Source: Acidobacteria bacterium UBA2994
GTDB taxonomy: Bacteria > Acidobacteriota > Vicinamibacteria > Vicinamibacterales > UBA8438
Assembly: GCA_002346545.1 (NCBI GenBank)
Contig: DEAA01000010.1
Location: forward strand, 7,062 to 13,003
Length of the DNA: 5,942 nucleotides
Reading direction: 5' to 3'
Shown: piece by piece, positions 1 through 5,932 of the stretch
Layout: each line of letters begins with the position of its first letter
Position numbering within the stretch: the first letter of the stretch is position 1
The notes under the pieces: model-generated
Told to the model about the DNA's origin: nothing
What the model saw: the letters and a program-made list of their open reading frames with translations, nothing else
Databases searched by the model: none
Translations under genes and position numbers: made by a program

Positions 1-89
1 TAGCACCCGGCGAGCTGGTCAAGCGCTTGGTCCGAAACGGACCGATCGCACGCGGCAAACGTGACGACGCTCGTCCGCCGGCATTGTAG
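1..89 (+). CDS. Possible 3' end of an upstream gene (partial)
   Basis: The frame whose codons begin at position 3 stays open for 28 codons and stops with TAG at 87-89. The tail reads APGELVKRLVRNGPIARGKR and ends DDARPPAL. About two thirds of its third codon positions are G or C, more than in the neighbouring frame, which stops at 62-64. This fits the end of a real coding region entering from the left. I do not recognise a family from so short a piece. It would end 39 bases before the next gene's start on the same strand, so it could belong to the same transcript. Alternatively this is a non-coding leader and the open frame is chance. Confidence 0.35.
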   Translation, partial: APGELVKRLVRNGPIARGKRDDARPPAL

Positions 90-114
90 GCGACGGCCGT
101 CGTGACGTGCAACC

Positions 115-122
115 GAAAGGAG
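115..122 (+). promoter_or_regulatory. Ribosome binding site deciding the chelatase-like gene start
   Basis: GAAAGGAG lies six bases before the ATG at 129. An in-frame GTG at 102 would add nine polar residues (MTCNRKESV) ahead of the signal peptide and would place this Shine-Dalgarno sequence inside the gene, so the ATG at 129 is preferred. Confidence 0.75.
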
Positions 123-128
123 AGCGTC

Positions 129-1961
129 ATGATTGCCCGCCTGTCGCCGGTATTCCGCCCGTTCCTCGTCCTTGCGATCGTACTCGGCGCCTCGTTTCTC
201 GGCCGTGCCGAGGCGGGTCTCAGTCCGAGCCAGGCAACTGCTCAGGGGGCTACCGCGGTCGAACCCGTCTTCGTCGTCCCGGCCGAACCCGGGGACACCG
301 GATTCCTGGTCGTCGCACCGGATCGCGGTTTCCTCGGCAACGAGGAGATCCGCGATGTGTTCGGCCCGTTTGCCGACACGTTCAGAGCGGACCTGGCGTT
401 TATACCCTGGACCGGCGATCCGACCCGCTATGTGGCACCCGCGCTGGAGCGACTGCGCACCCGGGGTGCCGGTCGCGTGGCGATCTTGCCCCTGTTTCTC
501 GCGAACTCGCACTCGTTGTTGACACGGCTTCAGGGCAGCGTCGAGACGCTCGATGGCGATGTGGCCGTCGCGGCTCCGTTCGGACGGTCGTTCCTCGCGG
601 AGGAGGCCCTGCTCGACCGTTTGCGGGCTGCGGTCGGCACAGCGGCGGCTCTCGGACAACCTCCCGCCGGGGCCGATTCGGGCGACGTGGCCGTGTTGCT
701 CGTCGGCTCGGGCGCACTCGATGACGCCGCGGCGGTCGCCATGGAGGCCGATCTCCAACGCGTCCTCACAGGGGCCGGCGTCCATCTCGGCCTGCCCGAC
801 ACCGCCGTCGTCGTGCTGCGGCACGGATCTGCCGGGGCCAACGCGCTGCAGGCGTCGTTCGAGCGCGCGCGGGCCGCAGCAGAGGGCCTGGCCGTCAACC
901 ACGGGCGAGTCGTCGTGGTCCCGTTCCACCTGGGCCAGCGCTCGGACTCGATGATGGACCTGAACCGGTCATTGCAACGCGGCCTGGCCGGTGTGTCGGT
1001 GGACTTCCTCGGGCAGGGTGTTTTCCCCAACCCGATGGCCACCGTGTGGATGGCCCAGGAGGCCAACCGCTGGGTCCCACCCACCGCCAATGAGATCGGG
1101 TTCGTCCTCATGCCCCATGGCGCCGACATCGACTGGAACGAGGCCATTCGGCAACCACTGGTGGAGCTGACCCAGAGCCGACTGGTCGAGTATGCGTTCT
1201 CGATGGCCGACCCGGTGGTCCTCGGACGCGCCGTTTCCCGCCTGGAGGCCCGCGGCGCCCGAGCCATCGTCCTCGTGCGCGTCTTCGCCCAGGCGGCGTC
1301 GTTTCTCGATCGCATCGAGTATCTGCTGGGGCTGAGCCACGAGCCAGGCATGTCAATGGGGATGGCCCCTCCGGCGCGCGTGCGTTCGGCGTCGGTCTTC
1401 ACAACCCTGGGCGGGCTGGAAGACCATCCGGCGTTCGCGGAGGCCCTCGTGGCGCGCGCCCGCGCCCTGTCCGAGAATCCGTCCGAGGAAGCGGTAATCC
1501 TGCTGGGCCACGGCGCGGGAAGCGACGGGGGGAACCAGGCATGGCTGGAGAATCTGGAATCGATCGCGACGCAGATGCAGGCGATTGAGCCGGGGTTCGC
1601 CGCGTTTCACTGGGCCAACTGGCGTGAGGACTGGCCGGCGGCACGTGACGAAGCCGAGACGCGGATCCACGGCATCATCGAAAGCGAGCGGGCGCAAGGC
1701 CGAACCGTGCTGGCCATTCCCGCGCGTATGACAGGCACCGGACCCGCCCAGTACGAGCTCAACGATCTCGACGGCGTGCGGATCGGGTCCGGGTTCGCCC
1801 CTCACCCGCTGTTCGCCCGCTGGATTGGCGACCTGTTCATGCAGGGCGGAGCGGCGATGCGCCAGATCATGGGTTGGCGGCCCGACGACCGTGGCCGTTG
1901 TGACCGCGATGCGAGCCTGTCGGGGGTCAGCCTGAGAGGTGGTCTGCGATGCGCACGATAG
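129..1961 (+). CDS. Secreted protein with four CbiX/CbiK-like class II chelatase modules
   Basis: 610 residues from the ATG at 129. The N-terminus is a signal peptide: basic start, hydrophobic stretch at about 11-25, and a likely cut after AEA at 27-29. The mature part looks like four repeats of the small Rossmann-like half-module of sirohydrochlorin/cobalt chelatases, at about 57-170, 186-305, 322-420 and 454-575. Each has an opening beta strand with a short turn (VVAPDRG, LLVGSG, VLMPHG, LLGHGAG), a helix, a second strand, and a helix running into a strand such as GAGRVAILPLFL. The last module ends with GFAPHPLFARWI, very like CbiX. CbiX proteins usually have one module (about 125 residues) or two (about 250-300), so this is roughly a doubled long CbiX. 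The metal-binding first His is kept in modules 3 and 4 (H330, H461) but is Pro64 and Ser194 in modules 1 and 2. A His on the later strand appears only in modules 1 and 2 (H128, H267). Cytoplasmic siroheme or cobalamin synthesis is unlikely given the export signal. Binding or processing of heme or a metal-tetrapyrrole in the periplasm is inferred from the TonB receptor nearby. The last 25 residues, with Cys591 and Cys608, lie outside the modules. Confidence 0.72.
   Translation: MIARLSPVFRPFLVLAIVLGASFLGRAEAGLSPSQATAQGATAVEPVFVVPAEPGDTGFLVVAPDRGFLGNEEIRDVFGPFADTFRADLAFIPWTGDPTRYVAPALERLRTRGAGRVAILPLFLANSHSLLTRLQGSVETLDGDVAVAAPFGRSFLAEEALLDRLRAAVGTAAALGQPPAGADSGDVAVLLVGSGALDDAAAVAMEADLQRVLTGAGVHLGLPDTAVVVLRHGSAGANALQASFERARAAAEGLAVNHGRVVVVPFHLGQRSDSMMDLNRSLQRGLAGVSVDFLGQGVFPNPMATVWMAQEANRWVPPTANEIGFVLMPHGADIDWNEAIRQPLVELTQSRLVEYAFSMADPVVLGRAVSRLEARGARAIVLVRVFAQAASFLDRIEYLLGLSHEPGMSMGMAPPARVRSASVFTTLGGLEDHPAFAEALVARARALSENPSEEAVILLGHGAGSDGGNQAWLENLESIATQMQAIEPGFAAFHWANWREDWPAARDEAETRIHGIIESERAQGRTVLAIPARMTGTGPAQYELNDLDGVRIGSGFAPHPLFARWIGDLFMQGGAAMRQIMGWRPDDRGRCDRDASLSGVSLRGGLRCAR
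1936..1941 (+). promoter_or_regulatory. Ribosome binding site for the beta-propeller gene, inside the preceding gene
   Basis: GAGGTG matches the anti-Shine-Dalgarno core and sits seven bases before the ATG at 1949. It lies within the coding region of the chelatase-like gene, as expected for translationally coupled genes. Confidence 0.65.
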
Positions 1962-3229
1962 TGCGACGACGGCGGAAAGTCGTCTGGTCCTGCGCGCTGG
2001 CCGTCCTCGTCCAGCTGCCGTCTTTGGCGCAGGAGGCCGCCGACGCCGGCGAGGGCGTCACGCGATGGCCCGGGTTCCGCGGTGACGGCACCAACATCAG
2101 CCAGGCCGACCGCCTGCCCGTCTCGTGGTCCGATGAAACCGTCGCCTGGCGAAGCGCCACTCCGGCCTTTGGCCAGTCCACACCGGTTATCTGGGATGGG
2201 ATGGTCTTCGTGACCTCGATCGAAGGCGCGATGAAAGAACGGCTGTGGGTCAGCTCGCTCGACCTTCGTGATGGCCGAGAGCGATGGCGGCGCGCGTTCG
2301 ACGCCGCCGAGCGGCACGAGTTCAACGACTACGTCTCAAAGGCGGCGCCGACGCCCGCAGTGGACGAGCACCGGGTCTACACGTTCTTCGCCAGCGGCGA
2401 TCTCATCGCACTGGGACACGACGGCGAGGTCCACTGGCGACGCGATCTGGCGGGCGACCATGGGTCGGTCGGCGGTAACCACGGGGTCGGCAACTCGCTG
2501 CTGTTGACACAGCGTGCCGTGGTGGTGCTCCTCACCCGACGTACCTACTCCTATCTAATGGCCGTCGACCCCGGTACTGGCGACACGCTGTGGCGGACCG
2601 AACGCGAGCCTGGGGTCGCCTGGAGCACCCCGGCGCTGTCGCCCGACGGGACAGAGATCGTGGTTAGTGCATCTGGACGGATCGAAGGCTTCGATGCTGA
2701 GAGCGGACAACGTCGCTGGCACTTCGCTGGTCTTAGCGGCAACCACGTGCCGTCACCGACAGTCACCGACGAGCTCGTGGTCGTGGGGGGACTGGCGGTC
2801 GAGGCCAACCTCGCCATCCGGCGCGGCGGACGTGGCGAGCTCGATGACGCAGCCGTAGCCTGGCGGGCGGGCGGGGGTTCCAATTTCGGTTCGCCGTTCG
2901 CGTATGGCGAGTGCATCTACTGGGTCAACCCAGCCGGTGCGGCCCGTTGCCTAACCCCCGGCACGGGCGAGGTCCAGTGGACCCACCGGCTGCCGGAATC
3001 CACCTGGGCCACGCCGCTCGGACACCGCGAGCACGTCTACTTTTTTGGAGAGGACGGCGCGACAGTTGTACTGCGGGCGTCGGCCGACGGCGCTGTGGTG
3101 GTGGCCACGAACCACCTCTCGGTCAGCGCGCCAGTGACGGCCATCGCGGCAGTGGACGACGCAATCGTGATCCGAGCGGGGACCAAAATTATCCGTATCG
3201 GCTCGGACGATCGGAACGCAACACCGTAA
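1949..3229 (+). CDS. Secreted PQQ-like (BamB-type) beta-propeller protein
   Basis: 426 residues. A basic n-region (VRRRRK) and hydrophobic stretch at about 11-27 ending SLA form a signal peptide, with a likely cut before QEA. There is no lipobox. The mature protein opens with WPGFRGDGTNIS (40-51), the usual entry motif of PQQ-like repeat proteins of the WPxFRG type. It then carries about seven or eight blades of the form 'xTPxxxxxxVYxxxxxGxxxAxDxxTGxxxW'. Clear examples are 77-117, 132-167 and 184-219 (AVDPGTGDTLWRTE), then 226-262 (GFDAESGQRRWHF), 314-348 (LTPGTGEVQWTHR) and 354-418. I see no catalytic signature of PQQ alcohol or glucose dehydrogenases, so a scaffold or binding role is more likely than an enzyme. 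The gene overlaps the previous stop by 13 bases in another frame and has its own Shine-Dalgarno, which points to one transcript and coupled translation. A direct role with the chelatase-like protein and the receptor is inferred from gene order only. This family is common and its functions are mostly unknown. Confidence 0.85.
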   Translation: MRTIVRRRRKVVWSCALAVLVQLPSLAQEAADAGEGVTRWPGFRGDGTNISQADRLPVSWSDETVAWRSATPAFGQSTPVIWDGMVFVTSIEGAMKERLWVSSLDLRDGRERWRRAFDAAERHEFNDYVSKAAPTPAVDEHRVYTFFASGDLIALGHDGEVHWRRDLAGDHGSVGGNHGVGNSLLLTQRAVVVLLTRRTYSYLMAVDPGTGDTLWRTEREPGVAWSTPALSPDGTEIVVSASGRIEGFDAESGQRRWHFAGLSGNHVPSPTVTDELVVVGGLAVEANLAIRRGGRGELDDAAVAWRAGGGSNFGSPFAYGECIYWVNPAGAARCLTPGTGEVQWTHRLPESTWATPLGHREHVYFFGEDGATVVLRASADGAVVVATNHLSVSAPVTAIAAVDDAIVIRAGTKIIRIGSDDRNATP

Positions 3230-3244
3230 AAAATGTGACGAAGT

Positions 3245-3286
3245 GGGCGCCCCCGCCCTTGGTGTAGGACCCGAACGGGGGCGCCC
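3245..3286 (+). repeat. GC-rich inverted repeat in the gap before the receptor gene
   Basis: GGGCGCCCCCG at 3245-3255 is the exact reverse complement of CGGGGGCGCCC at 3276-3286, giving an 11-bp stem with a 20-base loop. Each arm also contains the self-complementary octamer GGGCGCCC (3245-3252 and 3279-3286), so it may instead be a pair of protein-binding palindromes. No T-run follows on the + strand, so it is not a standard Rho-independent terminator. It starts 15 bases after the propeller stop and ends 53 bases before the receptor ATG. It could be a transcript-end stabiliser, an attenuator or an operator. Confidence 0.75.
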
Positions 3287-3324
3287 GAGTGAGCACCGGC
3301 ACCGCATGGGGCGGTTCGGAACCC

Positions 3325-3332
3325 ATAGGGAG
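3325..3332 (+). promoter_or_regulatory. Ribosome binding site deciding the receptor gene start
   Basis: ATAGGGAG ends seven bases before the ATG at 3340. An in-frame GTG at 3289 would add 17 residues (MSTGTAWGGSEPIGSIL) with no signal-peptide character and lies right beside the hairpin, so 3340 is the better start. Confidence 0.7.
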
Positions 3333-3339
3333 TATATTA

Positions 3340-5616
3340 ATGCAGTCTATTCGACAGTGGCGGTGCGGACGTCCCACTGACCCGGTCTGGCTCGTGCTGG
3401 CCTTCTTGCTGACGGCGCTTTCGGCTGAGGACTCGTTGGCCCAAGTCCAGCCGCCAGCTGGCGAGGCGGAAACGACCGAGTCGACCGATGAAGAGCTAAA
3501 GACCTTCCTCGACGAGATTACCGTCACGGCGACCCTCTCGCCTTCGTCGGTGCGCGACACGCCCGGCGTCGTGTCGGTGATCGACGGTGACACCATCGGA
3601 GACCGCATGATCGAGAACTTCGCAGATCTGGTGAAGTTCGAACCCGGCGTCTACGTCGAGAACGACGTCACGCGGCTCGGACTGAACGGGTTCAACATCC
3701 GCGGGGTGGGCGGCAACCGGGTGATGACCCAGATCGACGGGGTCCAGACCTCCGAGCAGTTCGCCTTCGGCCCCTTCAGCGTCCATCAGCCGGGCCTCGA
3801 CGTCGACACCTTGAGATCCGTCGAAATCGTCCGGAGCGCCAACTCCGCCTTGTATGGCAGCGACGCGCTTGGCGGGGTGGTCTCGTTGTTCACCAAGGAC
3901 CCGGCCGATTACTTGCGTGACCAGAAGCGCTATCTGGGCTTTAAGACGACCTGGGACGGGCGCGCCAACGACGCCAGCGCCAACGTCACGGTGGCGTCCG
4001 GCAATGAGCGCGTCCAGGGGTCGCTCTTCACCAGCTTCAGCAAGGGCAACGAGTTCAAGAACCAGGGTACTGTCGAGGCGCTCGACGCCACGCGAACCGC
4101 GCCGAACCCCCAGGATCGGCGAGGCCTCCAGGCGCTCGGCAAAGTGGTCTTCACGGCGGCGCCCGGCAACGTGTTGCGGGGCGCGGTCGAGGTGTTCGAC
4201 ACGGAAGTCGACACCACGGCCTATTCCATGCTGGGCACGACGTTCTACGGGCCGGTCGGCATCACCACGACCAGCGCGGAGGCGGTGGACACCCAGGCGC
4301 GGTGGCGTGTGTCCTTGGACCACACGCTCACGCCTCAGCGAGGGCTGGACCTCATCACCTGGCGGGTCTACGGTCAGGGAAATGACACCTCCCAGGCGGT
4401 CGAGGAATTACGGTCGGTCGCGGCGTTCGGTCCCCCGACACTGTCGGTCCGCAACGGAACGCTCGACTTCGAGCAGCGTGGCCTCGGCGCCTCCGCCCGG
4501 GCGCAGCACTGGCTCGGCGGGGCCGAGCGCGGCGTGCTAGTGACCTTCGGGGCCAACTACCGCCGCGACCGGTTCGACGCCCTCCGCGACCGGACTGAAA
4601 CAAGCATCGCCACCGGCGAATCGGTGCCCACCAGCCTCATCTTTCCCGCCAAGTACTTCCCCGAGAGCGCCGTCAACGAGACTGGCGGCTACGCGCAGGC
4701 TGAGATCCGCCTAGACCGCCTGACGGTCGTCCCGGGCTTGCGCTACGATCGGTTCTCGATGAACGCCGACCAGATGGATGTCGTGTATCTGGCCGGGCTC
4801 AATCCCGTGCCAGCGGACTTCTCGGCCGGCGCCCTGTCGCCCAAGATTGGGGCTAAGGTGCGTGTTACCGACGAGCTGACCGCCCATGCGCAGTATGCAC
4901 GCGGCTTCCGGGCACCCCCCTACAGCTCAATCAACACCGGCTTCACGAATCTCGGAGGCGGGTACACGACGCTGCCCAATTCCGATCTGCGCGCGGAGAC
5001 GAGCGACAATGTTGAGGCCGGCCTGAGGGCGTCATTTGCCCGTACCAGCTTTGGTGTGACGGCGTTCTCGAATCGCTACGACGACTTCATCGAGCTCACC
5101 TCCGCCGGCTTCAATCCGGCGACCCGCCTGCTCGAGTTCCAGAGCCAGAACCTGTCCGAGGTGGAGATCGAAGGCGTCGAAGTACGAGCCGACGCCTTTC
5201 TCACCGACCGGGTCCGATTGCGAGCAAGCTGGGCCGAGATCAAGGGCACGAACGTATCGGGTGATACGGACATCCCGCTTGGTTCGGTCACCCCGGACGC
5301 GGGCGTGGTCGGGATCCAGTACATCGACCCTGCCGGCTGGTGGACAAGCGAGCTGGGCGTTCAACTCACCCAGGGTCAGACCGCGGCGGACGCCGGCGAT
5401 GGGCAGTTCGCCCCGGGCGCCTACCAGATTGTCGACCTGGTGACGTCGATACGACCGGCCGACGCAGTCACCTTCCGGATCGGGTTGCTGAATCTGACCG
5501 ACGAGACCTACTTCGAGTGGTGGAACGTCCGCGGCCGTGGTACGGATGATCCCGTGATTGATCGCTACTCCAGTCCCGGACGGAGCCTCATCACGTCTTT
5601 AACCCTCGACTGGTAG
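3340..5616 (+). CDS. TonB-dependent outer-membrane receptor, heme/hemoglobin-receptor type
   Basis: 758 residues, a normal length for the family. The signal peptide spans about 1-34 (hydrophobic PVWLVLAFLLTALSA, cut likely after SLA). A TonB box follows, EITVTAT at 59-65, then the plug at about 66-190: VSVIDGDTI, ADLVKFEPGVYV, GLNGFNIRGVGGNRV, IDGVQ, VEIVRSANSALYGSDALGG and TKDPADYL. The GFNIRG/GNRV/DGV series and FAFGPF resemble HmuR/HemR-type heme receptors more than siderophore or B12 receptors. A 22-strand barrel follows, with the FRAP box at 523-526 and an NPNL-like stretch, LPNSDLRAETS, at 545-555. The chain ends with LTLDW, a terminal aromatic residue typical of outer-membrane barrels. 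Oddly, no histidine lies between the FRAP and NPNL-like boxes, where classical heme receptors have a heme ligand. The whole protein has only four histidines (149, 328, 390, 516). It lies 110 bases after the propeller gene on the same strand, so it may share its transcript or have its own promoter. No clear Fur box is visible. The receptor call is firm; heme as ligand is inferred. Confidence 0.95.
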   Translation: MQSIRQWRCGRPTDPVWLVLAFLLTALSAEDSLAQVQPPAGEAETTESTDEELKTFLDEITVTATLSPSSVRDTPGVVSVIDGDTIGDRMIENFADLVKFEPGVYVENDVTRLGLNGFNIRGVGGNRVMTQIDGVQTSEQFAFGPFSVHQPGLDVDTLRSVEIVRSANSALYGSDALGGVVSLFTKDPADYLRDQKRYLGFKTTWDGRANDASANVTVASGNERVQGSLFTSFSKGNEFKNQGTVEALDATRTAPNPQDRRGLQALGKVVFTAAPGNVLRGAVEVFDTEVDTTAYSMLGTTFYGPVGITTTSAEAVDTQARWRVSLDHTLTPQRGLDLITWRVYGQGNDTSQAVEELRSVAAFGPPTLSVRNGTLDFEQRGLGASARAQHWLGGAERGVLVTFGANYRRDRFDALRDRTETSIATGESVPTSLIFPAKYFPESAVNETGGYAQAEIRLDRLTVVPGLRYDRFSMNADQMDVVYLAGLNPVPADFSAGALSPKIGAKVRVTDELTAHAQYARGFRAPPYSSINTGFTNLGGGYTTLPNSDLRAETSDNVEAGLRASFARTSFGVTAFSNRYDDFIELTSAGFNPATRLLEFQSQNLSEVEIEGVEVRADAFLTDRVRLRASWAEIKGTNVSGDTDIPLGSVTPDAGVVGIQYIDPAGWWTSELGVQLTQGQTAADAGDGQFAPGAYQIVDLVTSIRPADAVTFRIGLLNLTDETYFEWWNVRGRGTDDPVIDRYSSPGRSLITSLTLDW

Positions 5617-5740
5617 GGCGTCGGGCCGCCGATCGCTTGAACGCTCTTGCGCTGGGTGGGACGGGATCAAAGACGGGATCAACCGGTTAGGTCGGCGGGT
5701 AGCGCAGATTCGGCCGGTCGCCGTAAGTTGTTGAAAAAGA
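5617..5740. other. Non-coding stretch between receptor gene and tRNA remnant
   Basis: No convincing gene is visible. I looked for a hairpin with a T-run after the receptor stop and found none. The stretch contains a short tandem repeat (annotated separately) and the palindrome AACCGGTT at 5681-5688. On the - strand, just after the tRNA fragment's CCA, the sequence reads TCTTTTTC (5733-5740), which may be the remains of the tRNA gene's own termination signal. Confidence 0.6.
5660..5682 (+). repeat. Two copies of an 11-bp direct repeat
   Basis: GACGGGATCAA occurs at 5660-5670 and again at 5672-5682, separated by one base (12-bp period). It may be a binding site pair or a chance local duplication. 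No function is evident. Confidence 0.6.
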
Positions 5741-5796
5741 TGGTGCCGGAGGTGGGGGTCGAACCCACACGGAGCTAAGCTCCACGGGATTTTGAG
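5741..5796 (-). pseudogene. 3' fragment of tRNA-Leu(CAA), probable attachment-site remnant
   Basis: Read on the - strand, this stretch contains the 3' part of a class II tRNA. It starts with the anticodon loop CTCAAAA (anticodon CAA at 5792-5794) and the 3' anticodon strand TCCCG. A long variable arm follows, GGAGC-TTA-GCTCC, perfectly paired. Then come the T arm GTGGG-TTCGACC-CCCAC, the acceptor strand CTCCGGC, discriminator A and encoded CCA. The long variable arm and CAA anticodon identify leucine. The matching 5' half is absent: no GCCGGAG acceptor strand or D-arm is found where it should be (to about 5826), and the base pairing breaks at the anticodon stem, which reads GGGAA instead of CGGGA. 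A 3' tRNA piece cut at the anticodon loop is the classic footprint of tyrosine-recombinase integration, where the element restores the tRNA at its other end. A decayed tRNA gene is the alternative. Confidence 0.85.
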
Positions 5797-5882
5797 TTCC
5801 CTGTGCTCCTGTAGCCGGATCGGGATTTCTCTAGAAGTTTCGCTGGTTCAGTCGGATAGGCGGATTCCAGAAATCACGAGAA

Positions 5883-5894
5883 GTGTGCTCACAC
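5883..5894. repeat. Small inverted repeat GTGTG-CT-CACAC
   Basis: Perfect 5-bp arms around two bases. It is operator-like in shape and lies in the repeat-rich end region. It is short enough that chance cannot be excluded. Confidence 0.45.
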
Positions 5895-5898
5895 ACGA

Positions 5899-5911
5899 GG
5901 AATGCGATTCC
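5899..5911. repeat. Small inverted repeat GGAAT-GCG-ATTCC
   Basis: Perfect 5-bp arms around three bases, four bases after the previous inverted repeat and directly before the ATAGGGACA direct repeats. Confidence 0.45.
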
Positions 5912-5912
5912 C

Positions 5913-5932
5913 ATAGGGACAATATAGGGACA
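5913..5932 (+). repeat. Two ATAGGGACA direct repeats with 11-bp period
   Basis: ATAGGGACA occurs at 5913-5921 and 5924-5932, so the copies lie about one helical turn apart and on the same face of the DNA. This is the arrangement expected for integrase arm-type or excisionase sites, or for a regulator of a gene just outside the window. The assignment to an integrase is an inference from the nearby tRNA fragment. Confidence 0.55.

Noticed and set aside
102..128. GTG at 102 as an upstream start of the chelatase-like gene
   Set aside because: It would put the Shine-Dalgarno inside the gene and place polar residues ahead of a good signal peptide. The ATG at 129 has ideal spacing.
530..1402. Long open frames on the opposite strand of the chelatase-like gene
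   Set aside because: They are rich in Arg, Ser and Pro with no recognisable domain, as expected for antisense frames in GC-rich coding DNA. The + frame has a signal peptide and family motifs.
1949..3229. Quinoprotein (PQQ) dehydrogenase
   Set aside because: Blade repeats are present, but no PQQ-dehydrogenase catalytic signature is seen, and the length and opening motif fit the non-enzymatic propeller group better.
3245..3286. Standard Rho-independent terminator
   Set aside because: The stem is strong but no T-run follows on the + strand. On the - strand the T-rich stretch lies more than ten bases past the stem.
3322..3331. CCCATAGGGA shared with 5910-5919
   Set aside because: A 10-base match between a ribosome binding site region and the repeat cluster. 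It is probably chance, because the flanks differ and no further copies were noticed.
3289..3339. GTG at 3289 as the receptor start
   Set aside because: The added residues have no signal-peptide character, the codon sits right after the hairpin, and a clear ribosome binding site serves the ATG at 3340.
3496..4323. 275-codon open frame antisense to the receptor gene
   Set aside because: It lies wholly opposite the well-matched plug and early barrel of the receptor and shows no domain or convincing start signal.
5741..5826. A complete tRNA-Leu gene
   Set aside because: The 5' acceptor strand, D-arm and 5' anticodon strand are not found in the expected interval. Only the 3' portion fits.
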